From assembly GCF_039545795.1 (NCBI RefSeq), contig NZ_CP154260.1, positions 6,329,001 to 6,393,000 on the forward strand: a stretch of 64,000 nt of DNA. The letters are read 5' to 3'. The position numbers were made by a program, and so were the translations under genes. This document shows, piece by piece, positions 42,948-50,509 of this stretch. Within the stretch, counting starts at the first letter, position 1. Every line of letters begins with the position of its first letter. The notes beneath the pieces are model-generated. The model was not told the origin of the DNA. It saw only the letters and a program-made list of their open reading frames with translations, and did no database searches. The DNA is from Chitinophaga niabensis (GTDB taxonomy: Bacteria; Bacteroidota; Bacteroidia; Chitinophagales; Chitinophagaceae).

Positions 42948-44882
42948 ATGACAAAATCACCCCTCTCCCTCTGGCAGCGCACAATTCTGTGCTCCGTTCC
43001 CTTTTGCCTTTTCCTGCTGTTTTGTATTCCCCGGCAGGCTTATACACAAACCAGATTGATAAATGCGGTCAAGGAAAAACTTCCCCGGCTGAGTGACAGC
43101 ATGCGTTATGCGGATGCGCTGAACCGGATCAGTTCATTATATATTGCCGGGCAGCTGGACAGTAGTTATAAATATGCAAAAGAGGCACAGGTGTTATCAG
43201 ACCGGATACATTATCCTAAAGGGCTGGCGGATGCTTATATGAACCTTGGTTCCTGTTTTACTTTCCTCAACAACAGCCGGCTTGCGCATCGTTTTTACAT
43301 GGAGGCGCTGCAACGTTTTAAAAGCATGGGTGATTCTGCGGGGATCTGCCAGGCCACCTACAATATTGGCAGTTACTATCATTATGAAGGGCGTCCGGCA
43401 ATAGCTACTCCTTATATAACAGAAGCACTAGCAATCGGCAGCCGGCTTTTGAGTGATTCTGCATGGTCTCCCATGCTGGCCAATTATTACAGGATGTTTG
43501 CGGAAGACAGCCTCCGCCAGGATTCAGCGCGTTGGGCATTACACAAAGCAAGGGACATTGCCATCCGGTATCATGATGACAGGATGATCACCTATACCGG
43601 CCTTTTTATGGCAAATGAAAGATTCCGGAATAAGGAACTGCTGCAGGCCATGGAAGACCTGAAGAAGTTATCTGCCCATGCAATAGAAGAAGGTATGATG
43701 TACCTGGCTGTATATGCCAATGCGCAACTGGACCTCTATTCCACTTCTGCCGGTATGCCGGATAGTATCAGCTATAAGCAGAAAATGCTGGATGCTGCCG
43801 TAATGGGGGGATATAAGAAATTAATGACCCGTCCGGTTACGGCCCTCTATCGTCATTATAAAGCCATTAACGCCGCTGCCGCAATTCCTTATGCAGATGT
43901 GATGAGCGAGATAGCGGCTCACCAGGAGGAGTTGCGCACGCAGGGAGAATTGGATTACACGGAATCATTCCTGCATGAACAGGAACTGAAAGCACTGCGG
44001 TTGAATAATGCTTTACAGGAACAAACCATTGAAACAGACAGGCTGGAGAAGAATAAAAGGATCATGCTGATCATTTTCCTGACGGTATGCAGTGTGTTGC
44101 TGGGAGGTTTGCTGGCCTCTTATTACCGCTCTTTCAGGAATTCCAGGCAAAAGACGAAACACTTCAGGGAAGCGGCGAAGCTGGTGCACATGCAGAATAA
44201 AGAATTGCAACGCCATGATGATTTTAAGAACAAACTGTTAAGTATCCTGGCCCATGATTTCCGTCTGCCCTTAGGGCATATTATAAAGGTGACGGAACTG
44301 TTCACGCAGAAAGACATACAGGCAGAGCAATTCCGTGAGATAGCTGTGAATATTGCCTCCAGGGCAACAGAAACATTAGCGTTGTTTGAAACCGTGCTGC
44401 GCTGGATAAAATCGCAGCTGGCGGGCTTTGAATATGCACCCCAGGTGCATGTGTTGAAAGACCTCTGGAATGAAGTAAGGGAGCCGCTTTCGCAGGAGAT
44501 CAGTGATAAGGAACTGATAGTGGAAGTGCATATTCCGCCGGAGCTGAAGATACAGGCCGATCATGAAATGCTGCAATTTGTACATCGCAACCTTCTCCAC
44601 AACGCTGTGAAGTTTTCTTTGAGAGGCAGCCGTATCACCATTTTTGCGGCAAGGGAAGCAGATCATACATTCGTTTCCATTACAAATGAAGGCAGCGGCA
44701 TTTCTGCGAATGACCAGCCGTATATCTTTGATTATAAAACACCGGGCAAGATAGCCCGTGAAACAGGCCGTGGGGCAGGATTAGCGTTGATCATCTGCAA
44801 AGATTTTATTGAAAAGATGGGAGGCACCATCAGTGTTAAAAGCGATGGCACACACTATACTACCTTTGAGTACACGATATAA
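42948..44882 (+). CDS. TPR-containing membrane sensor histidine kinase
   Basis: A 644-residue protein: a signal peptide or first membrane segment (~10-34), a periplasmic stretch of TPR-like helices (~45-330; for example GLADAYMNLGSCF, GICQATYNIGSYY), a short coiled coil, one transmembrane helix (~374-396) and the kinase core. His436 in LSILAHDFRLPLGH is the phospho-acceptor, with N-box RNLLHNAVKFS, G1 box ITNEGSGIS (Asp changed to Asn/Glu) and G2 box GRGAGLALI. No response regulator follows, so its partner is elsewhere. It is divergent from the GG-peptide operon, which it may control (inference from position). Confidence 0.9.
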   Translation: MTKSPLSLWQRTILCSVPFCLFLLFCIPRQAYTQTRLINAVKEKLPRLSDSMRYADALNRISSLYIAGQLDSSYKYAKEAQVLSDRIHYPKGLADAYMNLGSCFTFLNNSRLAHRFYMEALQRFKSMGDSAGICQATYNIGSYYHYEGRPAIATPYITEALAIGSRLLSDSAWSPMLANYYRMFAEDSLRQDSARWALHKARDIAIRYHDDRMITYTGLFMANERFRNKELLQAMEDLKKLSAHAIEEGMMYLAVYANAQLDLYSTSAGMPDSISYKQKMLDAAVMGGYKKLMTRPVTALYRHYKAINAAAAIPYADVMSEIAAHQEELRTQGELDYTESFLHEQELKALRLNNALQEQTIETDRLEKNKRIMLIIFLTVCSVLLGGLLASYYRSFRNSRQKTKHFREAAKLVHMQNKELQRHDDFKNKLLSILAHDFRLPLGHIIKVTELFTQKDIQAEQFREIAVNIASRATETLALFETVLRWIKSQLAGFEYAPQVHVLKDLWNEVREPLSQEISDKELIVEVHIPPELKIQADHEMLQFVHRNLLHNAVKFSLRGSRITIFAAREADHTFVSITNEGSGISANDQPYIFDYKTPGKIARETGRGAGLALIICKDFIEKMGGTISVKSDGTHYTTFEYTI

Positions 44883-45019
44883 ACTACCCTGATATTTCAT
44901 CTGTATAACTGCATAATTTATCGTTAACAGGTCTTAACACCACCTGAATTAATGAATAAACTGAACGATCATTTTCTCATTTCTGCATCCTAAATTGCAT
45001 GCATAAACGATTTGCATTT

Positions 45020-45032
45020 GTTACCCGGTAAC
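45020..45032. repeat. Palindrome upstream of the 59-codon ORF
   Basis: GTTACC-C-GGTAAC, 6-bp perfect arms around one base, 35 bp before the ATG, with a further GTAACC half-site at 45042. A possible operator. Confidence 0.45.
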
Positions 45033-45067
45033 CATTGTACTGTAACCAAAAATAAAAAACACCTATC

Positions 45068-45247
45068 ATGAAAAAAACAGGAAAGACCTTTATCACAGGT
45101 AGATTATCCGAATCTTTCTATCTGGGTGATATTCCTGCCGAAAGTTTGCCGGAAAAAGGGTTAAGTAAATTGTTGCTTATGCTGGCCGTACATTTTAAGG
45201 GAAATGACTGGCCACTTCCTTCACCACCATTCAATAAGAACAAATAG
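45068..45247 (+). CDS. Small protein of 59 residues, unknown
   Basis: ATG at 45068 to TAG at 45247. The product begins MKKTGKTFITGRLSES, has a short amphipathic/hydrophobic stretch GLSKLLLMLAVHF (~31-43) and ends in a Pro/Asn/Lys-rich tail PLPSPPFNKNK. It has no signal peptide, cysteine or GG leader. Its start follows an A-rich 20-bp stretch, as is common for expressed genes in this phylum. I recognise no family. It may belong to the accessory segment with the GG peptides and the histidine kinase. It could also be a chance ORF. Confidence 0.45.
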   Translation: MKKTGKTFITGRLSESFYLGDIPAESLPEKGLSKLLLMLAVHFKGNDWPLPSPPFNKNK

Positions 45248-45463
45248 TATTATTCACGCAATACGCAGGAGTTAAATGATATGCCGAGGCAAACATGCGG
45301 ATGAGGTATCTGCGTATAGAGAAGCTTTTGCACTTTATGACCGGGTTATTCTAGATCTCTGCAATAACACCTCCCCCTACGGATTTGGGGTTCAGATGAA
45401 ATACATTTCGCCGGCCTGTATTACTGGATGAGTATAGGGTTGTATCCGGAGTGGATGTTCAGG

Positions 45464-45475
45464 GGGAGGCCTCCC
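45464..45475. repeat. 12-bp perfect palindrome upstream of the RAYT-like gene
   Basis: GGGAGGCCTCCC, with CCGGAG (45446) and CCCGG (45473) nearby. It may be a diverged relative of the four hairpins downstream of the gene. Confidence 0.35.
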
Positions 45476-45525
45476 GGTCTGCATTTCAGGTATCTGCATT
45501 CTACATATATTTTTAAAAGAACGAT

Positions 45526-46047
45526 ATGGAACTTTTTACTGCCAGCTGTAGTAATAACAGGCTGTTATTAAGAAAGGATGAACATAAAGAGATTGTGATG
45601 AACAGTCTCGCATTCATGGTAAGAGAGGAACGGATATGGCTATATGGGTATGTGATCATGGAAGATGAATTTCATCTGTTGTGGAAGAAGCAACCGGAGT
45701 GGGAGCATAGAAATATCCGGCAGATGCTGCTAAAATTTACAGCGCAGCAGATCAAGCGGCGCCTTTGGGCCGTGGACAGGAAAGAACTGGAGCTTTACAG
45801 GAGTCAGTTGCATGACCGGCAGTTCCAGTTCTGGGAGAAAACTTCTTTTTCTGCTGTTATCCCTGATGCAGATGCAGCGGAAGAAAAGTTAGGACAGTTA
45901 CATGAAGTGCCTGTTTCCGCAGGGTTTTGTAGTGGTGTAACAGACTATACTTTCTCTTCCGCTGCTTTTTATCAGGAGGGATATGATCCGGAAGGTATAA
46001 TGACGCATTATCACCATTGTTTTCCTGAACTGTCTGAAAATTGTTGA
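45526..46047 (+). CDS. REP-associated tyrosine transposase-like protein, catalytic residues lost
   Basis: A 173-residue protein with the order of motifs of Y1/IS200-like REP-associated transposases (RAYT): WLYGYVIMEDEFHLLW where active members have a YVxMxNHxHLL pattern, then LLKFTAQQIKRRL, RQFQFWEK and LGQLHEVPVSAGF in place of YLHxNPVxAG, then DYTFSSAAFY. The first HUH histidine is Glu48 and the catalytic Tyr position is Gln124, so strand transfer is not expected. Four REP-like hairpins follow directly. A domesticated DNA-binding protein or a decaying RAYT are the options. No terminal inverted repeats of an insertion sequence are visible. Confidence 0.8.
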   Translation: MELFTASCSNNRLLLRKDEHKEIVMNSLAFMVREERIWLYGYVIMEDEFHLLWKKQPEWEHRNIRQMLLKFTAQQIKRRLWAVDRKELELYRSQLHDRQFQFWEKTSFSAVIPDADAAEEKLGQLHEVPVSAGFCSGVTDYTFSSAAFYQEGYDPEGIMTHYHHCFPELSENC

Positions 46048-46078
46048 GTAAAACGGGTATGGTTTTGTAAACAAAGGG

Positions 46079-46098
46079 TCCGGAGAGTCTTCTCCGGA
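46079..46098. repeat. REP-like hairpin A
   Basis: TCCGGAGA-GTCT-TCTCCGGA, perfect 8-bp arms. Confidence 0.8.
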
Positions 46099-46178
46099 TA
46101 TCTTCTTCCTTATTCTTTGTTTTCAAAGCAGGATTATTAAGATCACAAGTACGTTTCATAAGCATAACCATAAGAGGG

Positions 46179-46198
46179 TCCGGGGAGTCTTCTCCGGA
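46179..46198. repeat. REP-like hairpin B
   Basis: TCCGGGGA-GTCT-TCTCCGGA, exactly 100 bp after hairpin A; one G-T pair. Confidence 0.8.
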
Positions 46199-46344
46199 TG
46201 TGTTTCTCCTCAGAGGGCATGGATGATGCTGTTAATGCCTCAGAAGGGCTGTGAGGGGTGCTAAATTCCTTTCCCTGATGTTTATCCCTTTAACTAAAAA
46301 CATAACTCACTCTCATAGGAGTATAGCGAACATAGCTCATGCGA

Positions 46345-46364
46345 TCCGGGGATTCTTCCCCGGT
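46345..46364. repeat. REP-like hairpin C
   Basis: TCCGGGGA-TTCT-TCCCCGGT; 7-bp perfect core, compensatory change relative to A, followed by GTTTTTTT so it could also terminate transcription. Confidence 0.8.
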
Positions 46365-46437
46365 GTTTTTTTCCTCTTTAGCGGATAGCGAACATTTGTA
46401 CATGTTTTCTCATTAGAATATGGTTGAATGATAGTGA

Positions 46438-46457
46438 TCCGGGGATTCCTCTCCGGA
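46438..46457. repeat. REP-like hairpin D
   Basis: TCCGGGGA-TTCC-TCTCCGGA; one G-T pair. Confidence 0.8.
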
Positions 46458-46470
46458 TATTAAGATCCAT

Positions 46471-46518
46471 TAAAAAAGCCGGCCGGACATCCATCAAGGG
46501 AGTCCGGCCGGCTTTTTA
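46471..46518. terminator. Bidirectional terminator after pyrH
   Basis: 12-bp GC-rich stem AGCCGGCCGGAC/GTCCGGCCGGCT with a 13-nt loop and T runs on both strands. Ends pyrH leftward and the RAYT/REP region rightward. Confidence 0.88.
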
Positions 46519-46536
46519 TATCAATAATGCGTTTTA

Positions 46537-47250
46537 TTATCCTTTAACGAGCGTACCTACATTTCTGCCCATGATCACTTGTAACAGGTTACCGGTCTTA
46601 TTCATATCAAATACGATGATCGGCAGTTTGTTCTCCTGGCAGAGTGTAAAGGCTGTCATATCCATTACATTCAGTGATTTCTGATAAACTTCGGAGAAAG
46701 TGATGGTTTCATATTTGGTGGCAGAAGGGTCCTTTTCCGGGTCGGCAGTGTAAATACCGTCCACACGGGTTCCTTTCAGGATCACATCAGCCTGGATCTC
46801 AATAGCACGCAAAGAGGCGGCCGTATCTGTTGTGAAATAAGGATTACCGGTACCAGCCCCAAAGATCACCACGCGGCCTTTTTCAAGGTGGCGGATGGCG
46901 CGGCGGCGAATATAAGGTTCTGCGATCTGCTCCATTTTGATGGCTGATTGCAGACGGGTATACATACCAGCCTTTTCAAGGCCACTTTGCAGGGCCATTC
47001 CATTAATCACGGTTGCCAGCATACCCATGTAGTCTCCCTGGGCCCGTTCAATACCGGTTTCTGCTTCATTCATTCCACGGTAGATATTACCTCCGCCAAT
47101 TACTACAGCCACTTGCACGCCCAGGTCTGTAACGGTTTTGATGTCGTGCGCATACTGAGTGATCACCTTCGGATCAATTCCATAATTACTAGTTCCCATC
47201 AGGGATTCTCCACTCAGTTTGAGCAAAATTCTTTTGTACTTTGGCAACAT
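46537..47250 (-). CDS. pyrH: UMP kinase
   Basis: A 237-residue amino-acid-kinase-fold enzyme phosphorylating UMP to UDP. Motifs: [15 protein letters not shown] (phosphate binding), [47 protein letters not shown] and [13 protein letters not shown]. It lies downstream of tsf, as in many bacteria, but a strong terminator and a perfect consensus promoter separate the two, so it forms its own transcription unit. Confidence 0.97.
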   Translation of the reverse strand: MLPKYKRILLKLSGESLMGTSNYGIDPKVITQYAHDIKTVTDLGVQVAVVIGGGNIYRGMNEAETGIERAQGDYMGMLATVINGMALQSGLEKAGMYTRLQSAIKMEQIAEPYIRRRAIRHLEKGRVVIFGAGTGNPYFTTDTAASLRAIEIQADVILKGTRVDGIYTADPEKDPSATKYETITFSEVYQKSLNVMDMTAFTLCQENKLPIIVFDMNKTGNLLQVIMGRNVGTLVKG

Positions 47251-47301
47251 GTCAGCTATGATTATTGTAAGATTCTACTAATAAATATACAATTCCATCC
47301 T

Positions 47302-47332
47302 CAAAAATATTCCCTGGAATGCTATATGCAAA
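47302..47332 (-). promoter_or_regulatory. Consensus Bacteroidota promoter of pyrH
   Basis: Minus strand TTTG (47329-47332), 19-bp spacer, TATTTTTG (47302-47309): a complete match. The -33 element is embedded in the T-tract of the tsf terminator. Leader about 45 nt. Confidence 0.85.
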
Positions 47333-47365
47333 AAAAAGGAGAGAATTTTTACATTCTCTCCTTTT
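47326..47365 (-). terminator. Terminator after tsf
   Basis: 13-bp stem AAAAGGAGAGAAT/ATTCTCTCCTTTT, 6-nt loop, T runs on both strands. Confidence 0.88.
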
Positions 47366-47381
47366 GTATTATCTGGTTAGA

Positions 47382-48206
47382 TTATCCTAATGCAACGCGC
47401 TTAAAGGAAGCCACCTTCAAATCTCCGTCTACGGATTTCAGGTAGTCTGCCACAGATTTTTTATCATCTTTTACGAAGATCTGCTGTAACAGGGTGCTTT
47501 CTTTAAAGAACTTGTTGATCTTACCGGCAGCGATCTTTTCAGCCATTTCAGCAGGTTTGCCTTCAGCTTTGATCTGTTCGATAGCGATCTCTTTCTCTCT
47601 GGCGATCAGTTCAGCAGGTACGCCGTCTGCATCAACAGCAATCGGGTTCATCGCTGCAATCTGCATAGCAACGTCTTTACCTACTTCTTCAGATACTGGT
47701 TTGCTGAAGCCAACCAGTACGCCCATACGGTAGTTACCATGAATGTAAGCAATAACGGAAGCAGCTTCTATTCTTTCGAATTTGCTCAGGGTGATCTTTT
47801 CACCGATTTTAGCAACCTGGTCGTTTACTTTATCAGCTACTGTAGCGCCATCCAGTTGGGCAGCGTTCAGTTCTTCAGCAGACTGGCTGTTATTAGCCAG
47901 CGCCAGATCAGCGATTGATTGGGCAAATTTGATAAAATCATCGTTTTTGGCTACGAAGTCGGTTTCGCAGCTCAGCAGTACTACCACACCAGCTTTACCG
48001 TCTGCAGTAGTTTTAGCGATCACAACACCTTCTTTTGTTTCACGGTCAGAACGCAGCGCAGCTACTTTTTGACCTTTTTTACGGAGATAATCAACTGCTT
48101 TTTCAAAGTCACCGTCAGTTTCAACCAGTGCCTTTCTGCAATCCATCATGCCAGCTCCTGTTTGCTGACGCAGTTTGTTTACATCAGCTGCTGTAATTGT
48201 TGCCAT
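47382..48206 (-). CDS. tsf: Translation elongation factor Ts
   Basis: A 274-residue nucleotide exchange factor for EF-Tu: ITAADVNKLRQQTGAGMMDCRKALVETDGDFEKAVDYLRKKG is the N-terminal UBA-like domain with the signature, and the core has VVLLSCETDFVAKNDDF and HGNYRMGVLVGFSKP. The length is typical of Bacteroidota. It is the last gene of the ribosomal cluster, separated from rpsB by a 136-bp gap with a long hairpin that may lower read-through, and is followed by a strong terminator. Confidence 0.97.
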   Translation of the reverse strand: MATITAADVNKLRQQTGAGMMDCRKALVETDGDFEKAVDYLRKKGQKVAALRSDRETKEGVVIAKTTADGKAGVVVLLSCETDFVAKNDDFIKFAQSIADLALANNSQSAEELNAAQLDGATVADKVNDQVAKIGEKITLSKFERIEAASVIAYIHGNYRMGVLVGFSKPVSEEVGKDVAMQIAAMNPIAVDADGVPAELIAREKEIAIEQIKAEGKPAEMAEKIAAGKINKFFKESTLLQQIFVKDDKKSVADYLKSVDGDLKVASFKRVALG

Positions 48207-48284
48207 GGTATATAATCAGTTTATATGTTGAAAATTTGAATGGACGCATTTGCGGGAACAAATGGTTCAGGGAATCTTTATAAA

Positions 48285-48321
48285 GTGAATCGTGAACGAT
48301 TAGGTACCATTCACGATTCAC
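48285..48321. terminator. Long hairpin in the rpsB-tsf gap (terminator or attenuator)
   Basis: Perfect 12-bp arms GTGAATCGTGAA/TTCACGATTCAC with a 13-nt loop. Read leftward it is followed by TTTATAAAG, a weak T-tract, so partial termination or RNA stabilisation between S2 and Ts is plausible. Confidence 0.6.
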
Positions 48322-48342
48322 GAAAGTTATGTTAGCATTAAA

Positions 48343-49371
48343 TTATCTGGAAGGACCAGGTCTGCCTGCACCGGAAGGACGGAATCCGCCGCCACCGCCA
48401 CCTGGGCGATTGCCACCACCGCCACCAGGACGGTTGCCGCCACCACCGGGACGATTACCGCCGCCGCTTCTGCCGCCACCGCCACCGCGGTTACCACCAG
48501 GGCCTCCAGGACCACGTCCGGGACCACCAGGACCGCGACCGCCCGGGCCACCAGGACCACGTCCGGGACCACCAGGTTTACGACCTCTTTCACCTTTTTC
48601 ATCACCACCTTCCAGCTCAAATTTGCGGATGCGGTTGTCTGCTTCTTCTTCTTCAGAAACTTCGTCAGTTTTTTCAACAGCTCTTTCAGCAAGACCTTCA
48701 GCGATTGCAGCAGCAATGTAGCTTACGATGATAGCGATAGATTTAGTTGCGTCATCGTTCGCAGGGATTGCGAAGTCAACTTTAGTAGGGTCGGAGTTAG
48801 TATCCACCATACCGAAAGTAGAAACACCAAGGCGTTTTGCCTCTGCCAAAGCAATGTGCTCGTGGCTGATGTCTACGATGAACAGGGCAGATGGAACACG
48901 TGCCAGTTGGGAGATACCACCCAGTACTTTTTCCATTTTATCCTTATCACGGGAGAGCGTGAGACGCTCTTTCTTGGTAATGTTATCAAAGGTACCATCA
49001 GCCAGCATCTTTTCAATGCTCTGCATTTTCTTAACGCTCTTACGGATGGTAGCAAAGTTGGTCAACATACCACCTAACCACCTTTCGGTAACATAAGGCA
49101 TGTTCACGCGTTTTGCAGCTTCGGCAACGATTTCTTTCGCTTGCTTTTTTGTAGCTACGAACATGATCTTTTTACCGCTTTTTGCGATGGATTTCAGCGC
49201 TGCTGCTGTTTCCTGTAAACCTTCAACAGTTTTGTTGAGGTCAATGATATGAATACCTTTCTTTTCTGCGAAAATATAAGGCAGCATCTTCGGGTTCCAT
49301 TTCTTCTTCAGGTGACCGAAGTGTACACCGGCTTCCAGTAACTGCTGCTGTAATGAAGTATTATTTTCCAT
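48343..49371 (-). CDS. rpsB: 30S ribosomal protein S2 with Gly-rich C-terminal extension
   Basis: A 342-residue protein; standard S2 is about 230-260 residues. The S2 core (~1-240) is complete: LLEAGVHFGHLKKKWNPKM, IIDLNKTVEGL, RWLGGMLTNFATIRKS, HIALAEAKRLGVSTFGMVDTNSDP. After an acidic linker (VSEEEEADNRIRKFELEGGDEKG) comes an ~85-residue tail of repeated GRGPGGPGG and GGGNRPGGG units, disordered and basic, RGG-like. The tail is encoded by GC-rich tandem repeats. It could touch rRNA or mRNA near the 30S platform (inference). Co-transcribed with rplM and rpsI. Confidence 0.96.
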   Translation of the reverse strand: MENNTSLQQQLLEAGVHFGHLKKKWNPKMLPYIFAEKKGIHIIDLNKTVEGLQETAAALKSIAKSGKKIMFVATKKQAKEIVAEAAKRVNMPYVTERWLGGMLTNFATIRKSVKKMQSIEKMLADGTFDNITKKERLTLSRDKDKMEKVLGGISQLARVPSALFIVDISHEHIALAEAKRLGVSTFGMVDTNSDPTKVDFAIPANDDATKSIAIIVSYIAAAIAEGLAERAVEKTDEVSEEEEADNRIRKFELEGGDEKGERGRKPGGPGRGPGGPGGRGPGGPGRGPGGPGGNRGGGGGRSGGGNRPGGGGNRPGGGGGNRPGGGGGGFRPSGAGRPGPSR

Positions 49372-49416
49372 GTTGTTTTAATCAAATTGATGGTCAAGAA
49401 TTGAATGATACAATCA

Positions 49417-49806
49417 TTAACGTTTAGAGAACTGGAAGCTTCTTCTAGCTTTAGCTTTACCTGGTTTCTTACGTTCAACTGATCTCGGATCACGTTTCAA
49501 CAAGCCGGCAGCTTTCAGTGCAGGACGGAATTCAGGATTGATCTCGCACAGTGCACGAGCAATACCCAGCTTTACAGCTTCAGCCTGACCTTTGATACCG
49601 CCACCTTGCGCATTCACCTTAACATCGAATTTATCCAGCGCGTCAATGGTTTTGAAAGGCGCTTCTACCTGATTTTGCAGATAGATCAGCGCGAAATATG
49701 TTTTATAATCCTTGTCGTTCACCAGAATGGTGCCGGTACCTTTGCTCACGTAAACGCGGGCAACTGCTTCCTTACGACGACCGATAGTATTTTTTTGTTT
49801 TTCCAT
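49417..49806 (-). CDS. rpsI: 30S ribosomal protein S9
   Basis: A 129-residue protein: NTIGRRKEAVARVYVSKGTG, VNAQGGGIKGQAEAVKLGIARAL and the C-terminal RDPRSVERKKPGKAKARRSFQFSKR, whose final Arg/Lys tail reaches the P-site tRNA. It starts 13 bp after rplM in the universal rplM-rpsI order. Nothing unusual. Confidence 0.97.
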   Translation of the reverse strand: MEKQKNTIGRRKEAVARVYVSKGTGTILVNDKDYKTYFALIYLQNQVEAPFKTIDALDKFDVKVNAQGGGIKGQAEAVKLGIARALCEINPEFRPALKAAGLLKRDPRSVERKKPGKAKARRSFQFSKR

Positions 49807-49819
49807 TATTCAGGTGTGA

Positions 49820-50263
49820 TTAGAAAGTTAAAGGTTGCGGTTTCTGTGCGCCATGAGGATGTTCTGCACCGGCGTAAACAAAAAGTTTTTTGTACATCGC
49901 ACGACCCAGGCGGTTTTTAGGTAACATACCTTTTACTGCCCTTTCGATCACAACTTCAGGACGACGGCGCAGCAGGTCTTTAGCAACCTCTGCTTTTTGA
50001 CCACCGGGGTAACCGGAATAAGTCAGGTACTCCTTATCGTTCAGTTTGTTACCTGTGAAAACAACTTTATCAGCGTTTATCACAATAACATTGTCACCAC
50101 AGTCAGTGTGAGGAGTATAGTAAGGCTTATTCTTACCTCTCAGGATGGCTGCAATTTTCGCGGACATTCTACCTACGGTCAGGTTGGTAGCATCCACGAT
50201 ATGCCAGTCGCGCTTTACGTAAGCGTCATTGGCAGATTTCGTTCTGTAGCTTAAAGTATTCAT
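49820..50263 (-). CDS. rplM: 50S ribosomal protein L13
   Basis: A 147-residue large-subunit protein: WHIVDATNLTVGRMSAKIAAILRGKNKPYYTPH, GDNVIVINADKV, RRPEVVIERAVKGMLPKNRLGRAMYKKLFVYAG. It binds 23S rRNA early in assembly. It is the first gene of the rplM-rpsI-rpsB-tsf transcription unit; a TAGCTTTG box at 50307-50314 gives a leader of about 40 nt that could form a short CCC/GGG hairpin. Confidence 0.97.
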   Translation of the reverse strand: MNTLSYRTKSANDAYVKRDWHIVDATNLTVGRMSAKIAAILRGKNKPYYTPHTDCGDNVIVINADKVVFTGNKLNDKEYLTYSGYPGGQKAEVAKDLLRRRPEVVIERAVKGMLPKNRLGRAMYKKLFVYAGAEHPHGAQKPQPLTF

Positions 50264-50306
50264 TGCTTAATAAAATAAGATTTATTTCTCGCCCTATTTG
50301 GGAGTG

Positions 50307-50314
50307 CAAAGCTA
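50307..50314 (-). promoter_or_regulatory. -7 promoter box of the rplM operon
   Basis: TAGCTTTG on the minus strand, exact TAnnTTTG match, 43 bp upstream of the rplM ATG. Confidence 0.65.
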
Positions 50315-50451
50315 AGTTGTAAAAATAAAATAACCATCAGTTTGAGCCTCTTTTTTTCAGGGCATGCTCATAATGTATTGATATTCAATAAAGAATTTGA
50401 CGAGGAGTTATCAACAGGTTATTAAATGCCCGGTTTTACAGGGTCTTTTAC

Positions 50452-50490
50452 AGCAGAAAGGACCGAAAACCCGGCCCTTTCTGCTTTTTA
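50452..50490. terminator. Hairpin downstream of the zinc metallopeptidase gene
   Basis: 14-bp stem AGCAGAAAGGACCG/CGGCCCTTTCTGCT (one G-T equivalent), 6-nt loop. The T run (TTTTTATA) is on the plus strand, so orientation is ambiguous, although the only adjacent gene end is leftward. Confidence 0.65.
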
Positions 50491-50509
50491 TATGGAGTTA
50501 TTATAGCTG

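Larger units (their letters stand above)
46048..46470. repeat. Array of four REP-like hairpins
   Basis: The gap between the RAYT-like gene and pyrH holds four hairpins of one family at 46079-46098, 46179-46198, 46345-46364 and 46438-46457. Each has 8-nt arms TCCGGRGA and TCYCCGGW with a 4-nt loop. The first two are preceded by GGG, the last two by GA; three are followed by a T/C-rich tract ending in CCTC-like bases. ATAGCGAACAT is repeated at 46323 and 46385. No gene is seen in between. Confidence 0.8.

Noticed and set aside
46345..46370. REP-like hairpin C read as an ordinary terminator
   Set aside because: It is followed by T residues, but its sequence belongs to the four-copy family, two of which lack any T run, so a repeat is the better explanation.
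46048..46470. CRISPR array
   Set aside because: Repeats are 20-nt hairpins with unequal spacing (100, 166 and 93 bp), there are only four, and no cas gene is near.
48329..48721. Long plus-strand proline-rich frame and a second minus-strand frame over the rpsB 3' end
   Set aside because: Both are shadows of the GC-rich repeats encoding the Gly-rich S2 tail; no independent start signals or homology.
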